Below, piece after piece: positions 7,475 through 16,733 of a stretch of 64,000 bases of DNA (position 1 is the first letter of the stretch; each line of letters opens with the position of its first letter). Below the pieces are notes generated by a model. That model was not told the DNA's origin and did not search any database. It saw only the letters and a list, made by a program, of their open reading frames with translations. The stretch comes from Alphaproteobacteria bacterium (lineage in GTDB: Bacteria; Pseudomonadota; Alphaproteobacteria; ATCC43930; CGMCC-115725): the NCBI GenBank assembly GCA_019240125.1, contig JAFAYW010000183.1, forward strand, positions 1 to 64,000, read 5' to 3'. The position numbers were made by a program, and so were the translations under genes.

Positions 7475-8887
7475 ATGATCGAACGTTTGGAGCAGCAAAG
7501 GAAGCTGACGGGTAACCAATGGCGGATCATCCTGACCGCCAACCTGGGAGACATGCTCGACTTTTTTGACTTCTTTTTGATTGGTTACGTCCTCGCTTTC
7601 ATCCTCAAGGATTGGCACATCACTTACGGCCAATCCGCGATCGTCCTGATATCGGCCGGGCTGGGTGCGGTGCCGGGCGCCTTTTTCTGGGGCTGGATGG
7701 GCGACCGCATTGGCCGCCGCACCGTCTTTATCCTGACGGCACTGAATGTCGCCCTCGCGACGGGTGTCATGTACTTCACGCCAGAGCAGAACGCCCTGAT
7801 CCCGGGCTGGCTGTTCCTGGTGTTCTTCCGCTTCTTTGTCGGCTTCGGCAATGCCGGGCTGATCGCCGTCGACATCCCGCTCGTGCAGGAATTCGTGCCC
7901 AGCTACAAGCGCGGTTGGGTCAGCGGTCTGACGACCGTGCTGCTGCCGGCCGGCAATGTGCTGGGAGCAATCTCGGGCGCGTATCTCGCGCCGGAAATCG
8001 GCTGGCGCGGCCTCTTTCTCGTGGGTCTCACACCCGCCGTCTTGGTGCTGCTGATCCGCTACTGGGTGCCGGAATCGCCGCGCTTCCTGATGCGCATGGG
8101 GCGCTATGACGAGGCCCGCAAATCGCTCGCCTGGGCATTGCAGGTCGATCCCGGCGAGATCGAATTGCCGACGGACAGCGCCGATGAAGAACGGACCCGC
8201 TGGCGCGACCTGTTCCAGTATCCGCGCAGCATGATCACGGCCTGCCTGGTCGCGCTCAGCCAGACCGGCGGCGTTGGCCTGCTGATGTGGATCACCGCGC
8301 TGTTTGTGATGGTGTTGCGGATCACCCCGGCCGAGGCTTCCTACCTGATGATCTGGGTCGGTATTGTCGGCGTCTTCGGGCGGCTCGTCGCGTCGTGGAT
8401 GTCGGACGCTCTCGGGCGTCGCAGGTCCGGCTTTGTGATCGGCATGTGCGCCGCGATCCTGATGGCCTTGGCGGGGTATTTCTACGATGTCTACATCGGC
8501 ACACTGTCGGTATTCTTTCTGCTGATCATGGCGCAGCGTTTCTTTGGCGACGCCAGCTATGCGGTCATCGGGCCGTATATCGCCGAAGTGTGGCCGAGCC
8601 GCCTACGCGCCAGCGGCATGGGGTTCAGCTATGGCATTGGCAATCTCGGCAAGATCATCGGACCGCTGGGTTTGGCGCTGATCGTCGGCTCGACCGATTA
8701 CGTCAGCCCCAAGGTGGTGCCGACGGCACTGTTCCCGGCGCTGCTGTTCCTCGCGTTCTGGTATTTCCAGGCGGCGATGGTCTTCCTGCTCGTCGGCTTC
8801 GAAACCAAGGGCCGCACGATCGAGGAAATCAACGAGGCCCTCGAACATGGCGCGATCCCAGCGACAGCGCAGGCCCGCCCGGCCTAA
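7475..8887 (+). CDS. MFS transporter, metabolite:H+ symporter type
   Basis: A 470-aa, 12-helix permease. The first helix carries the LGDMLDFFDFFLIGY pattern of the sugar/aromatic-acid:proton symporter branch. The loop 2-3 motif A is GDRIGRRT (76-83) and is echoed in the second half by SDALGRRRSG. PESPRFLM ends the first bundle. Residues about 180-250 form the cytoplasmic central loop. It is likely to import a small organic acid or sugar-like compound fed to the surrounding oxidoreductases and hydrolases. AGGAG precedes ATG 7475, and a strong terminator follows at 8911. Confidence 0.88.
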   Translation: MIERLEQQRKLTGNQWRIILTANLGDMLDFFDFFLIGYVLAFILKDWHITYGQSAIVLISAGLGAVPGAFFWGWMGDRIGRRTVFILTALNVALATGVMYFTPEQNALIPGWLFLVFFRFFVGFGNAGLIAVDIPLVQEFVPSYKRGWVSGLTTVLLPAGNVLGAISGAYLAPEIGWRGLFLVGLTPAVLVLLIRYWVPESPRFLMRMGRYDEARKSLAWALQVDPGEIELPTDSADEERTRWRDLFQYPRSMITACLVALSQTGGVGLLMWITALFVMVLRITPAEASYLMIWVGIVGVFGRLVASWMSDALGRRRSGFVIGMCAAILMALAGYFYDVYIGTLSVFFLLIMAQRFFGDASYAVIGPYIAEVWPSRLRASGMGFSYGIGNLGKIIGPLGLALIVGSTDYVSPKVVPTALFPALLFLAFWYFQAAMVFLLVGFETKGRTIEEINEALEHGAIPATAQARPA

Positions 8888-8910
8888 GCGCATTTGAGCT
8901 GAACGGTTGA

Positions 8911-8940
8911 GGGCCCGGTTCGCCGGGCCCTTTTCTTTAT
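8911..8940 (+). terminator. Rho-independent terminator after the MFS gene
   Basis: Perfect 8-bp stem GGGCCCGG/CCGGGCCC with a TTCG tetraloop, followed by TTTTCTTT. It lies 23 bases past the MFS stop and just before the convergent hydrolase gene. Confidence 0.9.
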
Positions 8941-8956
8941 CGCGAGTGTTGGCGGG

Positions 8957-9901
8957 TCAGCCCTGCTCAAAGGCACGCCGGAATGCGGTCGCGACCAGGC
9001 GCTGTGCGTTGAGCGCGTCGTCCACCGCCGGGACCATGCCAAAGAAGGCGTGGATCATGCCGGGGAATTCGCGGTACTCGACCGCGACGCCGGCACGCCG
9101 CAGCGCCTCGGCGTAGTGCTCACCGTCATCGTGCAAGACGTCGCATTCGGCCGTAACGATGACCGCCGGCGCGACGCCGGCAAGGCTTTTCGCCTTGATC
9201 GGTGAGGCGCGCCAATCTTCGGCATCGGCGGGGCTGCGCAGGTAATGGCCCTGAAACCAGACCATCGCCTCGCGCGTCAAGACGCCATAGCCGGTAGCGT
9301 ATTTCGTGAAACTGTCGGTGACCAGCCCATAATCGGCGATTGGGTAGACCAGCGATTGCAGCCGCAAGGCCAGGCCGCCGGCATCGCGCGCCATCAGCGC
9401 TACCACCGCCGCCAGATTGGCGCCGGCGCTGTCGCCATGCACCCCGAGGCGCTGCGGGTCGGCCCCGAGGCTCGCGGCGTTGGCATGCAGCCATTGCAAT
9501 GCGGCGAAGGAATCATCGACCGCGGCGGGGAATTTGTCCTCCGGCCCCATGCGGTAATCAACCGACATGACCACCGCCTCGCTCAGCGAGCACAAATTAC
9601 GGGCGATCAGATCGTGGGTGTCGAGGCTGCCGATCACATGACCGCCGCCGTGGTAATAGGCAATTGCCGGCAAGGTGCCGCTGGCATTCGGCCAGTAGAA
9701 GCGCACCGGGATCGGCCCCGCCAGGCCCGGGATCGTGCGGTTTTCGATGCGCGCGGTTGGCAATGGCTCGGCCTTGCGGCTGCGTGCCGTCTCCTCCATC
9801 TGGGTACGCGCCGCCGCGGGGGTCAGCGACTCGATCGGCTTTTGCCCCGAATCGGCGATGATCTTCAGCACGCGTTCGATCTGCGGGTGCAGCGCCGGCA
9901 T
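8957..9901 (-). CDS. Alpha/beta hydrolase, hormone-sensitive-lipase family esterase
   Basis: A 314-aa carboxylesterase. The oxyanion-hole HGGG (residues 84-87), nucleophile S158 in GDSAG, acid D254 in AECDVLHDDG and base H284 in GMIHAFFG form a complete triad. Family members cleave short-chain esters or lactones in the cytoplasm; there is no signal peptide. ATG 9901 is preferred over an upstream ATG because GGGGAGGA lies 7 bases before it. It is divergent from the SDR gene at 9991, sharing an 89-bp promoter region. Confidence 0.9.
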   Translation of the reverse strand: MPALHPQIERVLKIIADSGQKPIESLTPAAARTQMEETARSRKAEPLPTARIENRTIPGLAGPIPVRFYWPNASGTLPAIAYYHGGGHVIGSLDTHDLIARNLCSLSEAVVMSVDYRMGPEDKFPAAVDDSFAALQWLHANAASLGADPQRLGVHGDSAGANLAAVVALMARDAGGLALRLQSLVYPIADYGLVTDSFTKYATGYGVLTREAMVWFQGHYLRSPADAEDWRASPIKAKSLAGVAPAVIVTAECDVLHDDGEHYAEALRRAGVAVEYREFPGMIHAFFGMVPAVDDALNAQRLVATAFRRAFEQG

Positions 9902-9990
9902 TCCATCCTCCCCAACATGGCGGGCCAACCTGGCTGGCCCAACCTTAGTGCGCCGCTTTAGGATGCGCCATCGCTAGCGGGAGAGACATA

Positions 9991-10752
9991 GTGCCGGACG
10001 CCGCCACCCCCTTTCGCCTGAACGGCAAGATCGCGTTGGTGACCGGCGCCGGGCGCGGCATCGGCCGCTCGATCGCGCTGGCGCTGGCCGCGGCGGGCGC
10101 CGAGTTGTGGCTCAACAGCCGGACCCCGGCCGAGCTCGACGCTGTGGCGGCGGAGATCGCGGCGGAGGGCGGTCGCGCCCGGCCCCTGGCCTTCGATGTC
10201 ACCGACATCGGCGCGGCGCGCGCCGCCATCAGCGGGCTCGAACGGCTCGACATCCTGGTCAACAACGCGGGCCTTAACCGGCCGCAGCCCTTTCTGGAGG
10301 TGGAAGAGGCTACGCTTAATCTGCTGATCGACGTCAACATCCGCGCCGTGTTTGTCGCGGCGCAAGCGGCGGCGCGGCTGATGGCGGCCGCCGGGTCGGG
10401 GGTCATCATCAATATGTCGTCGCAGATGGGGCATGTCGGCTCGGAACTGAACCGCACCGCCTATGTGATGACCAAGCACGCGGTCGAGGGCCTGACCAAG
10501 GCGATGGCCGTCGAATTGGCGCCAAAGGGCATCCGCGCGGTGACGATCGCCCCGACTTTTGTCGAGACGCCGATGACCCGGCCGTTTTTCGAAAACCCGC
10601 AGACCCGCAAATGGATCCTCGATCGCATCCCCGCCGGCCGCCCCGCCACGGTCGACGAGGTGGCGCAATCCGTCGTGTTCCTCGCCTCGCCGGCGGCGGC
10701 GATGGTGACGGGCTCGTCGCTGCTGGTCGATGGCGGCTGGACCGCTTGGTAG
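9991..10752 (+). CDS. Short-chain dehydrogenase/reductase (SDR)
   Basis: A 253-aa classical SDR. The cofactor motif is TGAGRGIG (18-25), NNAG is at 91-94, and the catalytic serine (143/144), Y158 and K162 are in place. The C-terminal LVDGGWTAW is typical. The reaction would be NAD(P)-dependent oxidation or reduction of a hydroxy/keto group. It starts with GTG 9991 behind GGGAGAG. The following LLM and hydrolase genes run in the same direction, suggesting a catabolic operon. Substrate unknown. Confidence 0.9.
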   Translation: MPDAATPFRLNGKIALVTGAGRGIGRSIALALAAAGAELWLNSRTPAELDAVAAEIAAEGGRARPLAFDVTDIGAARAAISGLERLDILVNNAGLNRPQPFLEVEEATLNLLIDVNIRAVFVAAQAAARLMAAAGSGVIINMSSQMGHVGSELNRTAYVMTKHAVEGLTKAMAVELAPKGIRAVTIAPTFVETPMTRPFFENPQTRKWILDRIPAGRPATVDEVAQSVVFLASPAAAMVTGSSLLVDGGWTAW

Positions 10753-10848
10753 GCTCGCCACCCCCAACCTCGCCAACCCCGCCCCCCAGTGTTACCCTCG
10801 CGCTTGATAACGCCGGCAACGGCGCGCTAAGCGGGAGGACAGGGCGGC

Positions 10849-11925
10849 ATGAAAGTGTCGTTTTTCGAGACCGGGCGGTACATGCCGCCCCCGGATATGC
10901 CGCGCGAATGGCCCGTGCCCTCGGGGGTCTACGACCCCGAGATCGGGCTCAAGGCGCAGCATCAGATGGTCGAGCGGCTGCGCTTTGTCGAAAAGATCGG
11001 CTTCGACTGGGTCAGCCTGTCGGAGCACCATTATTCGCCGCGCATCCTGACGCCCTCGACGATCGTCGCGGCGGCGCATGTCGCGGGTATCGTCAAAAAT
11101 ATGAAGATCGCGCTGCTCGGCCCGATCGTGCCGCATGGCAACCCAGTGCGCATCGCCGAGGAACTGGCGATGGTCGATACGATGGCCGAGGGGCGGCTGA
11201 TCGTCGGCCTGTTGCGCGGCACGACCAACGAGGCATTGAGTTTCGACCTCAACCCCGCCGAGGCGCGCGAGCGCACCGATGAAGGCATGGAACTGATCCT
11301 GCGCGCCTGGACCGAGCCGGAGCCGTTCGGCTGGCAGGGGCGGCATTTCCAGTACCGCACGATCTCGATCTGGCCGCGCCCGTTGCAGCAGCCGCACCCA
11401 CCGACCTACGCACTCGGCACCAGCGCCGAAAGCTGCGACTTCGCGGCGCGGCACCGCCTGGGGCTCGGGGTGTCCTACGGTCCCAATGAGGTGATGGCGA
11501 AATCGACCGGCCGCTATCGCCAGAAATGCGCCGAATACGGCTGGGAGCCGACGCCGGAGCACATCGTCTACCGCGCCAACATGCTGCTCGCCGAGACCGA
11601 TGAGAAGGCCGAGGCGCTGATGAACCAGCAGCGCGGTATCGCCCCGTTCCCGGTCCGCGACAGCCTGCGCGACGCGTTGATCGAGGCCGACCAGCGCAAC
11701 ATCGCCGGCGAGAGGCGCACCGCCAGCGTCGGCAATGTGCTGCCGACCACCTTTATCGGCGGCCCGGACACGGTCGTCGAGCAGATCAGGCGCTGCCGCG
11801 ATGTAATGGGAGCCGGTGTCCTCGACCTGTCATTGCACCCGCCCGGTTCCGGCGACATCGACGCGCTGATAAGCGCGCTCGACTTGTTCGGGCGCACCGT
11901 GTTGCCGCGCATCCGCGAGATCTGA
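10849..11925 (+). CDS. LLM-class flavin-dependent oxidoreductase
   Basis: A 358-aa luciferase-like monooxygenase. Typical elements are the early FVEKIGFDWVSLSEHHYSP (residues about 46-64), LAMVDTMAEGRLIVGLLRG and a C-terminal FIGGPDTVVEQI. It is longer and distinct from the SsuD-like enzyme at 5590. FMNH2-dependent oxygenation of an unknown organic molecule is expected. GGGAGG precedes the ATG. The alpha/beta hydrolase gene starts 12 bases after its stop, so the pair is probably cotranscribed; oxygenation followed by hydrolysis of an ester or lactone is a plausible sequence. Confidence 0.88.
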   Translation: MKVSFFETGRYMPPPDMPREWPVPSGVYDPEIGLKAQHQMVERLRFVEKIGFDWVSLSEHHYSPRILTPSTIVAAAHVAGIVKNMKIALLGPIVPHGNPVRIAEELAMVDTMAEGRLIVGLLRGTTNEALSFDLNPAEARERTDEGMELILRAWTEPEPFGWQGRHFQYRTISIWPRPLQQPHPPTYALGTSAESCDFAARHRLGLGVSYGPNEVMAKSTGRYRQKCAEYGWEPTPEHIVYRANMLLAETDEKAEALMNQQRGIAPFPVRDSLRDALIEADQRNIAGERRTASVGNVLPTTFIGGPDTVVEQIRRCRDVMGAGVLDLSLHPPGSGDIDALISALDLFGRTVLPRIREI

Positions 11926-11937
11926 GGAGCGCCTGGG

Positions 11938-12744
11938 ATGGAAACGACACGACCAGGCGTCGGATTTGCCGAGAAGCACGTCGAGGCTGACGGGTTCCGC
12001 ATCCGCTATTGCGAGGCCGGCGACGGACCGCCGCTGATCCACCTGCATGGCGCCGGTGGCATGCGGCTCAACCGGGCGCACGATCAGCTGGCGCGGTACT
12101 ACCGGGTGATGGCGTTCGAGATGCCCGGCTTTGGCGCCTCGCCCGAGAACACACGCAGCCAGAGCCAGGCCGAACTCGCCGCCACGATGCTGAAGGCGGC
12201 TGACGCGCTGCGGCTCGACCGCTTCAACCTGTGGGGCACTTCGTTCGGCGGGCGCACGGCATTGTCGCTCGCGACCCAGGCGCCGGAGCGGGTGCTTGGG
12301 CTGGTGCTCGAGGCGCCGGCCGCGATCCGTCCTGTCGGCACGCAGCCGCCGTCGGGCTCGCCGGACCAGATGGCCGCGCTGCTTTACGCCCATCCCGAAC
12401 GCATGCCGCCAATCGTCCCGCCGGAACCGGCCATCGCGGCAAAGACGCGCGATCTCGTCATGCGCCTGCGCGGCCCTGATCGCGATGCCGACCTCGAAGA
12501 CAGGCTGGGCCGGCTGCCGACCCCGGTTCTGGCGATTTTCGGCACGCGCGACCGAGTAATCCCGGCCGAGATGGGCCGCCTCTACAAGCGCCTCGTCGCG
12601 AACTGTCACCTGCTGCTGGTCTACGACGCCGCCCATGCGATAGGCGCTGAGCGCCCCGACGCCTTTACCGAAGCCGTGCACGACTTCCTGCAGCGCCATG
12701 ACGCCTTTGTCATCAGCCGGCAGAACACCGTGCTGTTCCCATAG
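11938..12744 (+). CDS. Alpha/beta hydrolase (meta-cleavage hydrolase-like)
   Basis: A 268-aa alpha/beta hydrolase. The oxyanion region is LHGAGG (36-41), nucleophile S102 in GTSFGG, acid D205 in FGTRDRVIP and base H233 in DAAHAIG. This arrangement is shared by C-C bond hydrolases of aromatic ring-cleavage pathways and by simple esterases. AGGAG lies before ATG 11938. It is the last gene of the rightward SDR-LLM-hydrolase group and converges on the PEP mutase-family gene. Confidence 0.88.
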   Translation: METTRPGVGFAEKHVEADGFRIRYCEAGDGPPLIHLHGAGGMRLNRAHDQLARYYRVMAFEMPGFGASPENTRSQSQAELAATMLKAADALRLDRFNLWGTSFGGRTALSLATQAPERVLGLVLEAPAAIRPVGTQPPSGSPDQMAALLYAHPERMPPIVPPEPAIAAKTRDLVMRLRGPDRDADLEDRLGRLPTPVLAIFGTRDRVIPAEMGRLYKRLVANCHLLLVYDAAHAIGAERPDAFTEAVHDFLQRHDAFVISRQNTVLFP

Positions 12745-12756
12745 CCATGCGTCGGC

Positions 12757-13623
12757 TCAGTCGAGCCGCAGGTAGCGGTCCTCCAGCGCACGCCAATGAG
12801 CGGTGCCGACCGCATCCTCGCGTTCCTGGAAGGTGGCGAGATCGGGTTCGATACGACTGGTGTCGCCGTCTTCCTTCATCGCGAGCAATATCCGCTGGGC
12901 GGCGCGGATCGCGGCGCGATGAGTCTGCGACGGGTAGATGCCGAGCCGGAAGCCCATCATGTCGAGATCGGCCGCGGCCAGGACCGGCGTCTTGCCGCCC
13001 TCGAACACGTTGACCAGCGCCGGCCCCTTCACCGAGCGGCCGACGATGCGCAATTCCTCGACCGTCTGCGGCGCCTCGACAAAGCCGATATCGGCGCCGG
13101 CTTCCAGATAGGCGTTGACCCGGTCGATCGCCGCCTCCAGCCCCTCAACCTGGCGTGCGTCGGAGCGGGCGATGATGAGCAGATCGGGATCGCGCCGGGT
13201 GTCGGCCGCGGCCTTGATCTTGCCGACCATCTCGGCACAAGGGATGACGTCCTTGCCCTCGTAATGGCCGCACTTCTTTGGCGCGACCTGATCCTCTATG
13301 TGGAACGCGGCAACACCGGTCTTTTCATATTCCCGCACGGTGCGGATCACATTGATCGCATTACCATTGCCGGTATCAGCGTCGGCGATGACCGGGATCG
13401 ATACCGCCTCGACCGTGCGGGAGATGAATTGCGCATTTTCGGTCAGCGTGAGCAGCCCAAGATCGGGATAGCCATTGGCGCGCGAGTAGCCGCCGCCAGT
13501 CAGGTACACCGCAGCAAAGCCAGCCTGCTCGACCAGCCGCGCCGTCAGCGTGTCATAGGCCCCCGGCACCATCGTGTATCCGGTGCGCTCGATAAGCTTA
13601 CGCAAAGTCTGGCGCGGGTTCAT
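12757..13623 (-). CDS. Isocitrate lyase/PEP mutase-superfamily enzyme
   Basis: A 288-aa TIM-barrel enzyme. The metal-binding DADTGNG (81-87), HIEDQ (108-112) and the lyase signature KKCGH (116-120, catalytic C118) are present. That cysteine favours a C-C lyase such as methylisocitrate lyase or dimethylmalate lyase over oxaloacetate decarboxylase or PEP mutase. The product would be pyruvate or a related acid plus a dicarboxylate. GGGAGGA lies before ATG 13623. It stands alone on its strand, with no prpC or prpD visible, so methylcitrate cycling is not supported by context. Confidence 0.85.
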   Translation of the reverse strand: MNPRQTLRKLIERTGYTMVPGAYDTLTARLVEQAGFAAVYLTGGGYSRANGYPDLGLLTLTENAQFISRTVEAVSIPVIADADTGNGNAINVIRTVREYEKTGVAAFHIEDQVAPKKCGHYEGKDVIPCAEMVGKIKAAADTRRDPDLLIIARSDARQVEGLEAAIDRVNAYLEAGADIGFVEAPQTVEELRIVGRSVKGPALVNVFEGGKTPVLAAADLDMMGFRLGIYPSQTHRAAIRAAQRILLAMKEDGDTSRIEPDLATFQEREDAVGTAHWRALEDRYLRLD

Positions 13624-13708
13624 CCACAGATCCTCCCTGGAATTCGGTCACTCAATATTAACCCGGAGCGAAGACGATAGCGGTGACTTCCTTTCAAGGG
13701 CGCCGGAC

Positions 13709-14368
13709 ATGATGCTGCGGTTACTGGTGTGTATCGTTCTCGTCTCTTTCGCATCGATAGCGTCAAGCCGGGCCGAGGACAGCGCGGCGGGGTGCCAGAT
13801 CACCGGTACAAATATCGGCAGCACCGACAAGGGCTATGTCGAGATGACCTGCGGGGGCATCACTCAAGACACCGGCAATCAGCTTAACGACATCATCAAC
13901 CGGATCGTCCAGAACCGCCTCGACCCACAAGTCATCAGCGCCCGGCTCGACGACATCGTCGCGATGCCGCCCGACGACAAGCCGCGGGCCGTCAGCGACG
14001 ATCAACGCCAGAAGATCATCAAGAGTCTGGTCGGAATACCGCCGCAGGAAGTCGGGATCACGGCTCATCCGCTTGCCGATGACAGCGTCGATTATGCACG
14101 CACTATCGCTGCGGCGCTATTGCAGGTCGGCTGGAAGATCGATGGCCAGGAGATTCAGCGGATCGCCCCTAGAGTGCTCAATCCGGTGCTGGGGACAGCC
14201 ATCGTCGTGCGCGACCGGGACAATCCGCCCGCCAAGGCGAGACAGCTCAAGGCGGCGCTGCTGATGGCGAGTGTCGCAGCTCCGCTTGTGTCAGACCCGT
14301 CGATGAGCCCGGACACCGCTATTGTGTGGGTAGGCCGGCGCCCTGGCATGCCGGGGCTTGCGAAATAG
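13709..14368 (+). CDS. Exported protein of unknown function, 219 aa
   Basis: A typical signal peptide (residues 1-22, ...IASSRAED) precedes a soluble domain with two cysteines (in AGCQITG and EMTCGG) that could form a disulfide in the periplasm. The rest mixes helical segments (DDQRQKIIKSLVG, SVDYARTIAAALLQVGWKIDG). I do not recognise a family. ATG 13709 is used because it gives a proper signal peptide and follows AAGGG; a second ATG comes right after. It converges with the 141-aa gene 5 bases away. Confidence 0.7.
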   Translation: MMLRLLVCIVLVSFASIASSRAEDSAAGCQITGTNIGSTDKGYVEMTCGGITQDTGNQLNDIINRIVQNRLDPQVISARLDDIVAMPPDDKPRAVSDDQRQKIIKSLVGIPPQEVGITAHPLADDSVDYARTIAAALLQVGWKIDGQEIQRIAPRVLNPVLGTAIVVRDRDNPPAKARQLKAALLMASVAAPLVSDPSMSPDTAIVWVGRRPGMPGLAK

Positions 14369-14373
14369 CGGGC

Positions 14374-14799
14374 TCAGTCGCGCCGGTAGGGGTAGCAACG
14401 GGCACGTTCCAGGGTAATACCGTAATGCTGCGCCAAGGCCCGAATCGCGTCGCCCTGATCCGGGTATGGATCAGCATTGCCAGTACCCACAATGATCGGG
14501 CGAAAGCTACGATCGTCATGGCCGTTGGGCGGCAGCATCGCGGTCGCCAGCGGTGTCCCATCCATGTCGCGCAAGGTTAGGAATAGCGGCATCTCGCGCT
14601 GGATGTGCGCCTTCAACCCGATTTCCTGCTCGAAATAGACGTTCGAGACCGGGCGGAAGCTCTGCGCCGCCTTGTCATGCTCCTTGCGGAAATACTTCTC
14701 GACAGCGTGGTGCATGGCCTCGGATTCGGCCACGGCTTCGCCTTCGTTTTCGATGCGAAACCAGGTCTTATTCCCCGGCGCATCGCAGACGTATCTCAT
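14374..14799 (-). CDS. Conserved-looking hypothetical protein, 141 aa
   Basis: A soluble, acidic protein starting MRYVCDAPGNKTWFRIE, with FRIENEGEAVAES and HAVEKYFRKEHDKAAQSF. It has no membrane segment, signal peptide or motif I recognise. A strong GGAGGAAG ribosome site sits before ATG 14799. It converges with the exported 219-aa protein gene. No functional context. Confidence 0.7.
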   Translation of the reverse strand: MRYVCDAPGNKTWFRIENEGEAVAESEAMHHAVEKYFRKEHDKAAQSFRPVSNVYFEQEIGLKAHIQREMPLFLTLRDMDGTPLATAMLPPNGHDDRSFRPIIVGTGNADPYPDQGDAIRALAQHYGITLERARCYPYRRD

Positions 14800-14927
14800 G
14801 CTTCCTCCGTCGGATCCGATGCCGCCCGCGTACGAGCTGCGATGTGTCGGACCGAAGCAAAATCCCGCGCGCCAAGCGAGTCAACCACCAGTTCGCAGTG
14901 GCACTCTTCGGTGCCACGTCCGATGTT

Positions 14928-16070
14928 TCAGACCCCGTGAGCCCGGCCCTGTCGTGGGTCGACGATGACGGTGGCCTCAGCCTCGTCGGGTACCGGCTCA
15001 AGCCGGGTGAACGTCCATTCGCGCCACAACGCCACCAGCGCCGCCATCATTGCCGGCCCGAGAAAAAGCCCGATGAAGCCCATGCTCTCGAGGCCGCCGA
15101 GAATGCCCAGCAACACCAGCAGAAATGGCAGGCGTGTCGAACCGCCAATCAGAAACGGCCGCACAAAATGGTCGGCTACAAATACCACCACCGTTCCGAC
15201 GGCCGCGATGATGATGGCCCCGGTTGTATTGCCGATGGTGAAGAGATAGAGCGCCAGTACGCCGTAGACAACGGGGGCGGCAAACGGGATCACCGCCGCC
15301 ACCGCGGTCATCGCTCCGAACGAAGCCGGATACGGCAAACCGGCGACGACGTAGGAAATTCCCAGCAGCACGCCCTCGGCAAGACCGACCAGCACCAGCC
15401 CGTTCACCGTTCCATGCACCGCGGCAATCATCTGCAGGGCTATGCGCTCTCCACGGCGGCCGATCAGCCGATCGCTGATGTCACGCAGCTGTTGCGCCAG
15501 CATACGCCCATCACGGAACAGGAAGAACAACGTCAGCAGGGTGAACAGGAAGATGGCGAGACGATGGGCGACCTCGCCGCCATACTGGCGCACCGATCCG
15601 GTCAGGGTTCGCATGTCGAGGCGGCCTACCAGTTCCTCGGCCATCGCGGGATCGCCGATATTGCTGTTCCACCAACTGGTCAATGCGGCACCGATCAGCG
15701 GAAATCGCTCGAGCCACTCGGGCGCCGCGATCCCATGGTGCCGAGCCTCGGACACAAACGCGATAACCACATGGCTTTCGCGAGCCACCGCCGTACCGAT
15801 GACGACGAGCGGCGCGATGAACACAATACCGATTGCCAGCGTCGCGCTGAGCGGCGCCCAGACGCGCTCGGCGGTGGGCGACATCATGCGCAACAGGCGC
15901 ATGTAAAGCGGCCACATCGCTACCGCCAGCACCGCCGCCCAGGCGAGGGCCGGCAGGAAGTCGAACAACACCCAGATGCCGATCGCCACCAACGCGGTAG
16001 CGAGTGCGATACGGGCAAGCCGCTGCGTGGACTGGGACGCAGTGGGTGGCGTCGCTCGGTCCGGCTCCAT
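14928..16070 (-). CDS. AI-2E family transporter (PerM-type permease)
   Basis: A 380-aa polytopic membrane protein. Two N-terminal helices (residues about 20-65) are followed by a long soluble stretch, and then by closely packed C-terminal helices with FLFRDGRMLAQQL and GLVLVGLAEGVLLGISYVVAG. That is the standard AI-2E/PerM layout. Members export autoinducer-2 or act as Na+/H+ antiporters, and most are uncharacterised. I prefer ATG 16070 (AAGGAG, 6-base spacing) over upstream ATGs at 16124 and 16151, which lack ribosome sites. Monocistronic and divergent from the cupin gene at 16198. Confidence 0.88.
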   Translation of the reverse strand: MEPDRATPPTASQSTQRLARIALATALVAIGIWVLFDFLPALAWAAVLAVAMWPLYMRLLRMMSPTAERVWAPLSATLAIGIVFIAPLVVIGTAVARESHVVIAFVSEARHHGIAAPEWLERFPLIGAALTSWWNSNIGDPAMAEELVGRLDMRTLTGSVRQYGGEVAHRLAIFLFTLLTLFFLFRDGRMLAQQLRDISDRLIGRRGERIALQMIAAVHGTVNGLVLVGLAEGVLLGISYVVAGLPYPASFGAMTAVAAVIPFAAPVVYGVLALYLFTIGNTTGAIIIAAVGTVVVFVADHFVRPFLIGGSTRLPFLLVLLGILGGLESMGFIGLFLGPAMMAALVALWREWTFTRLEPVPDEAEATVIVDPRQGRAHGV

Positions 16071-16197
16071 GAAAATCTCCTTCTCGATGCGCTCAATATC
16101 GCTGCGCTCGGCCGGCGACGCCATTGTGGGCCGCTTGCCCGCGATGAACATTGGCCCTAGTCTATCTGTATCCTGCTGCGAACGAGGGGGGAGCCCG

Positions 16198-16704
16198 ATG
16201 AGTTACACACTCGAGCAGTTTTCTGCCGATTGTCATAACGCGCTGGCCGCAAGCCCGGGACCCGATGGTCGTAAAAAAGTTTGCGATCTGGTCAAAAAGG
16301 CCTGTGTCGATCCGGAATTTGTGAGCAAACACCTGCCGGAGAATGGGCCGGAGCGGAAAATCCTGTACGAGGATCCGGAACTCGGCTTTTGCATCCTGGG
16401 GCACGTCTATAACGGGGCCAAGCAGAGCCCGCCGCATGATCACGGCCCAACCTGGGCGATCTATGGCCAGGCGGTCGGTGAGACAATCATGACCGATTGG
16501 TCTTTGGTGTCCCCGGCCAGCGAGGCGCAGACCGGCAAGGTCAAACACGTGCGCGACTACACGCTGACACCCGGCGCGGCCTATGTTTATAACGAGGGGG
16601 ACCTCCACTCGCCGCGCCGCGAAGGCTCGACCCGCTTGATCCGCATCGAGGGGCGCAACGTCGAGAAAATCCGCCGCTTCCCCTATGAGAGGGTCGACGC
16701 CTGA
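16198..16704 (+). CDS. Cupin protein resembling cysteine-dioxygenase-type enzymes
   Basis: A 168-aa protein. The centre reads PPHDHGPTWAIYGQAVGET, with the H-x-H metal pair, and is followed by PGAAYVYNEGDLHSPRR with a third histidine. This layout is like thiol dioxygenase-type cupins, where Fe(II) is held by three histidines. Residues 1-60 are helical. A GGGGGGAG site precedes ATG 16198. Whether it oxidises a thiol cannot be decided, because the Cys-Tyr crosslink pair is not evident. Confidence 0.7.
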   Translation: MSYTLEQFSADCHNALAASPGPDGRKKVCDLVKKACVDPEFVSKHLPENGPERKILYEDPELGFCILGHVYNGAKQSPPHDHGPTWAIYGQAVGETIMTDWSLVSPASEAQTGKVKHVRDYTLTPGAAYVYNEGDLHSPRREGSTRLIRIEGRNVEKIRRFPYERVDA

Positions 16705-16733
16705 CGCGTCGCCCGCCTGTTATACACAGCGAA

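Noticed and set aside
12757-13623. PEP mutase leading to phosphonate biosynthesis
   Set aside because: The KKCGH lyase motif with catalytic cysteine argues for a C-C lyase, and no phosphonopyruvate decarboxylase is nearby.
14553-16160. 535-codon plus-strand frame opposite the AI-2E transporter
   Set aside because: Low-complexity His/Arg/Gln translation typical of an antisense frame; the minus-strand transporter has a good start and membrane topology.
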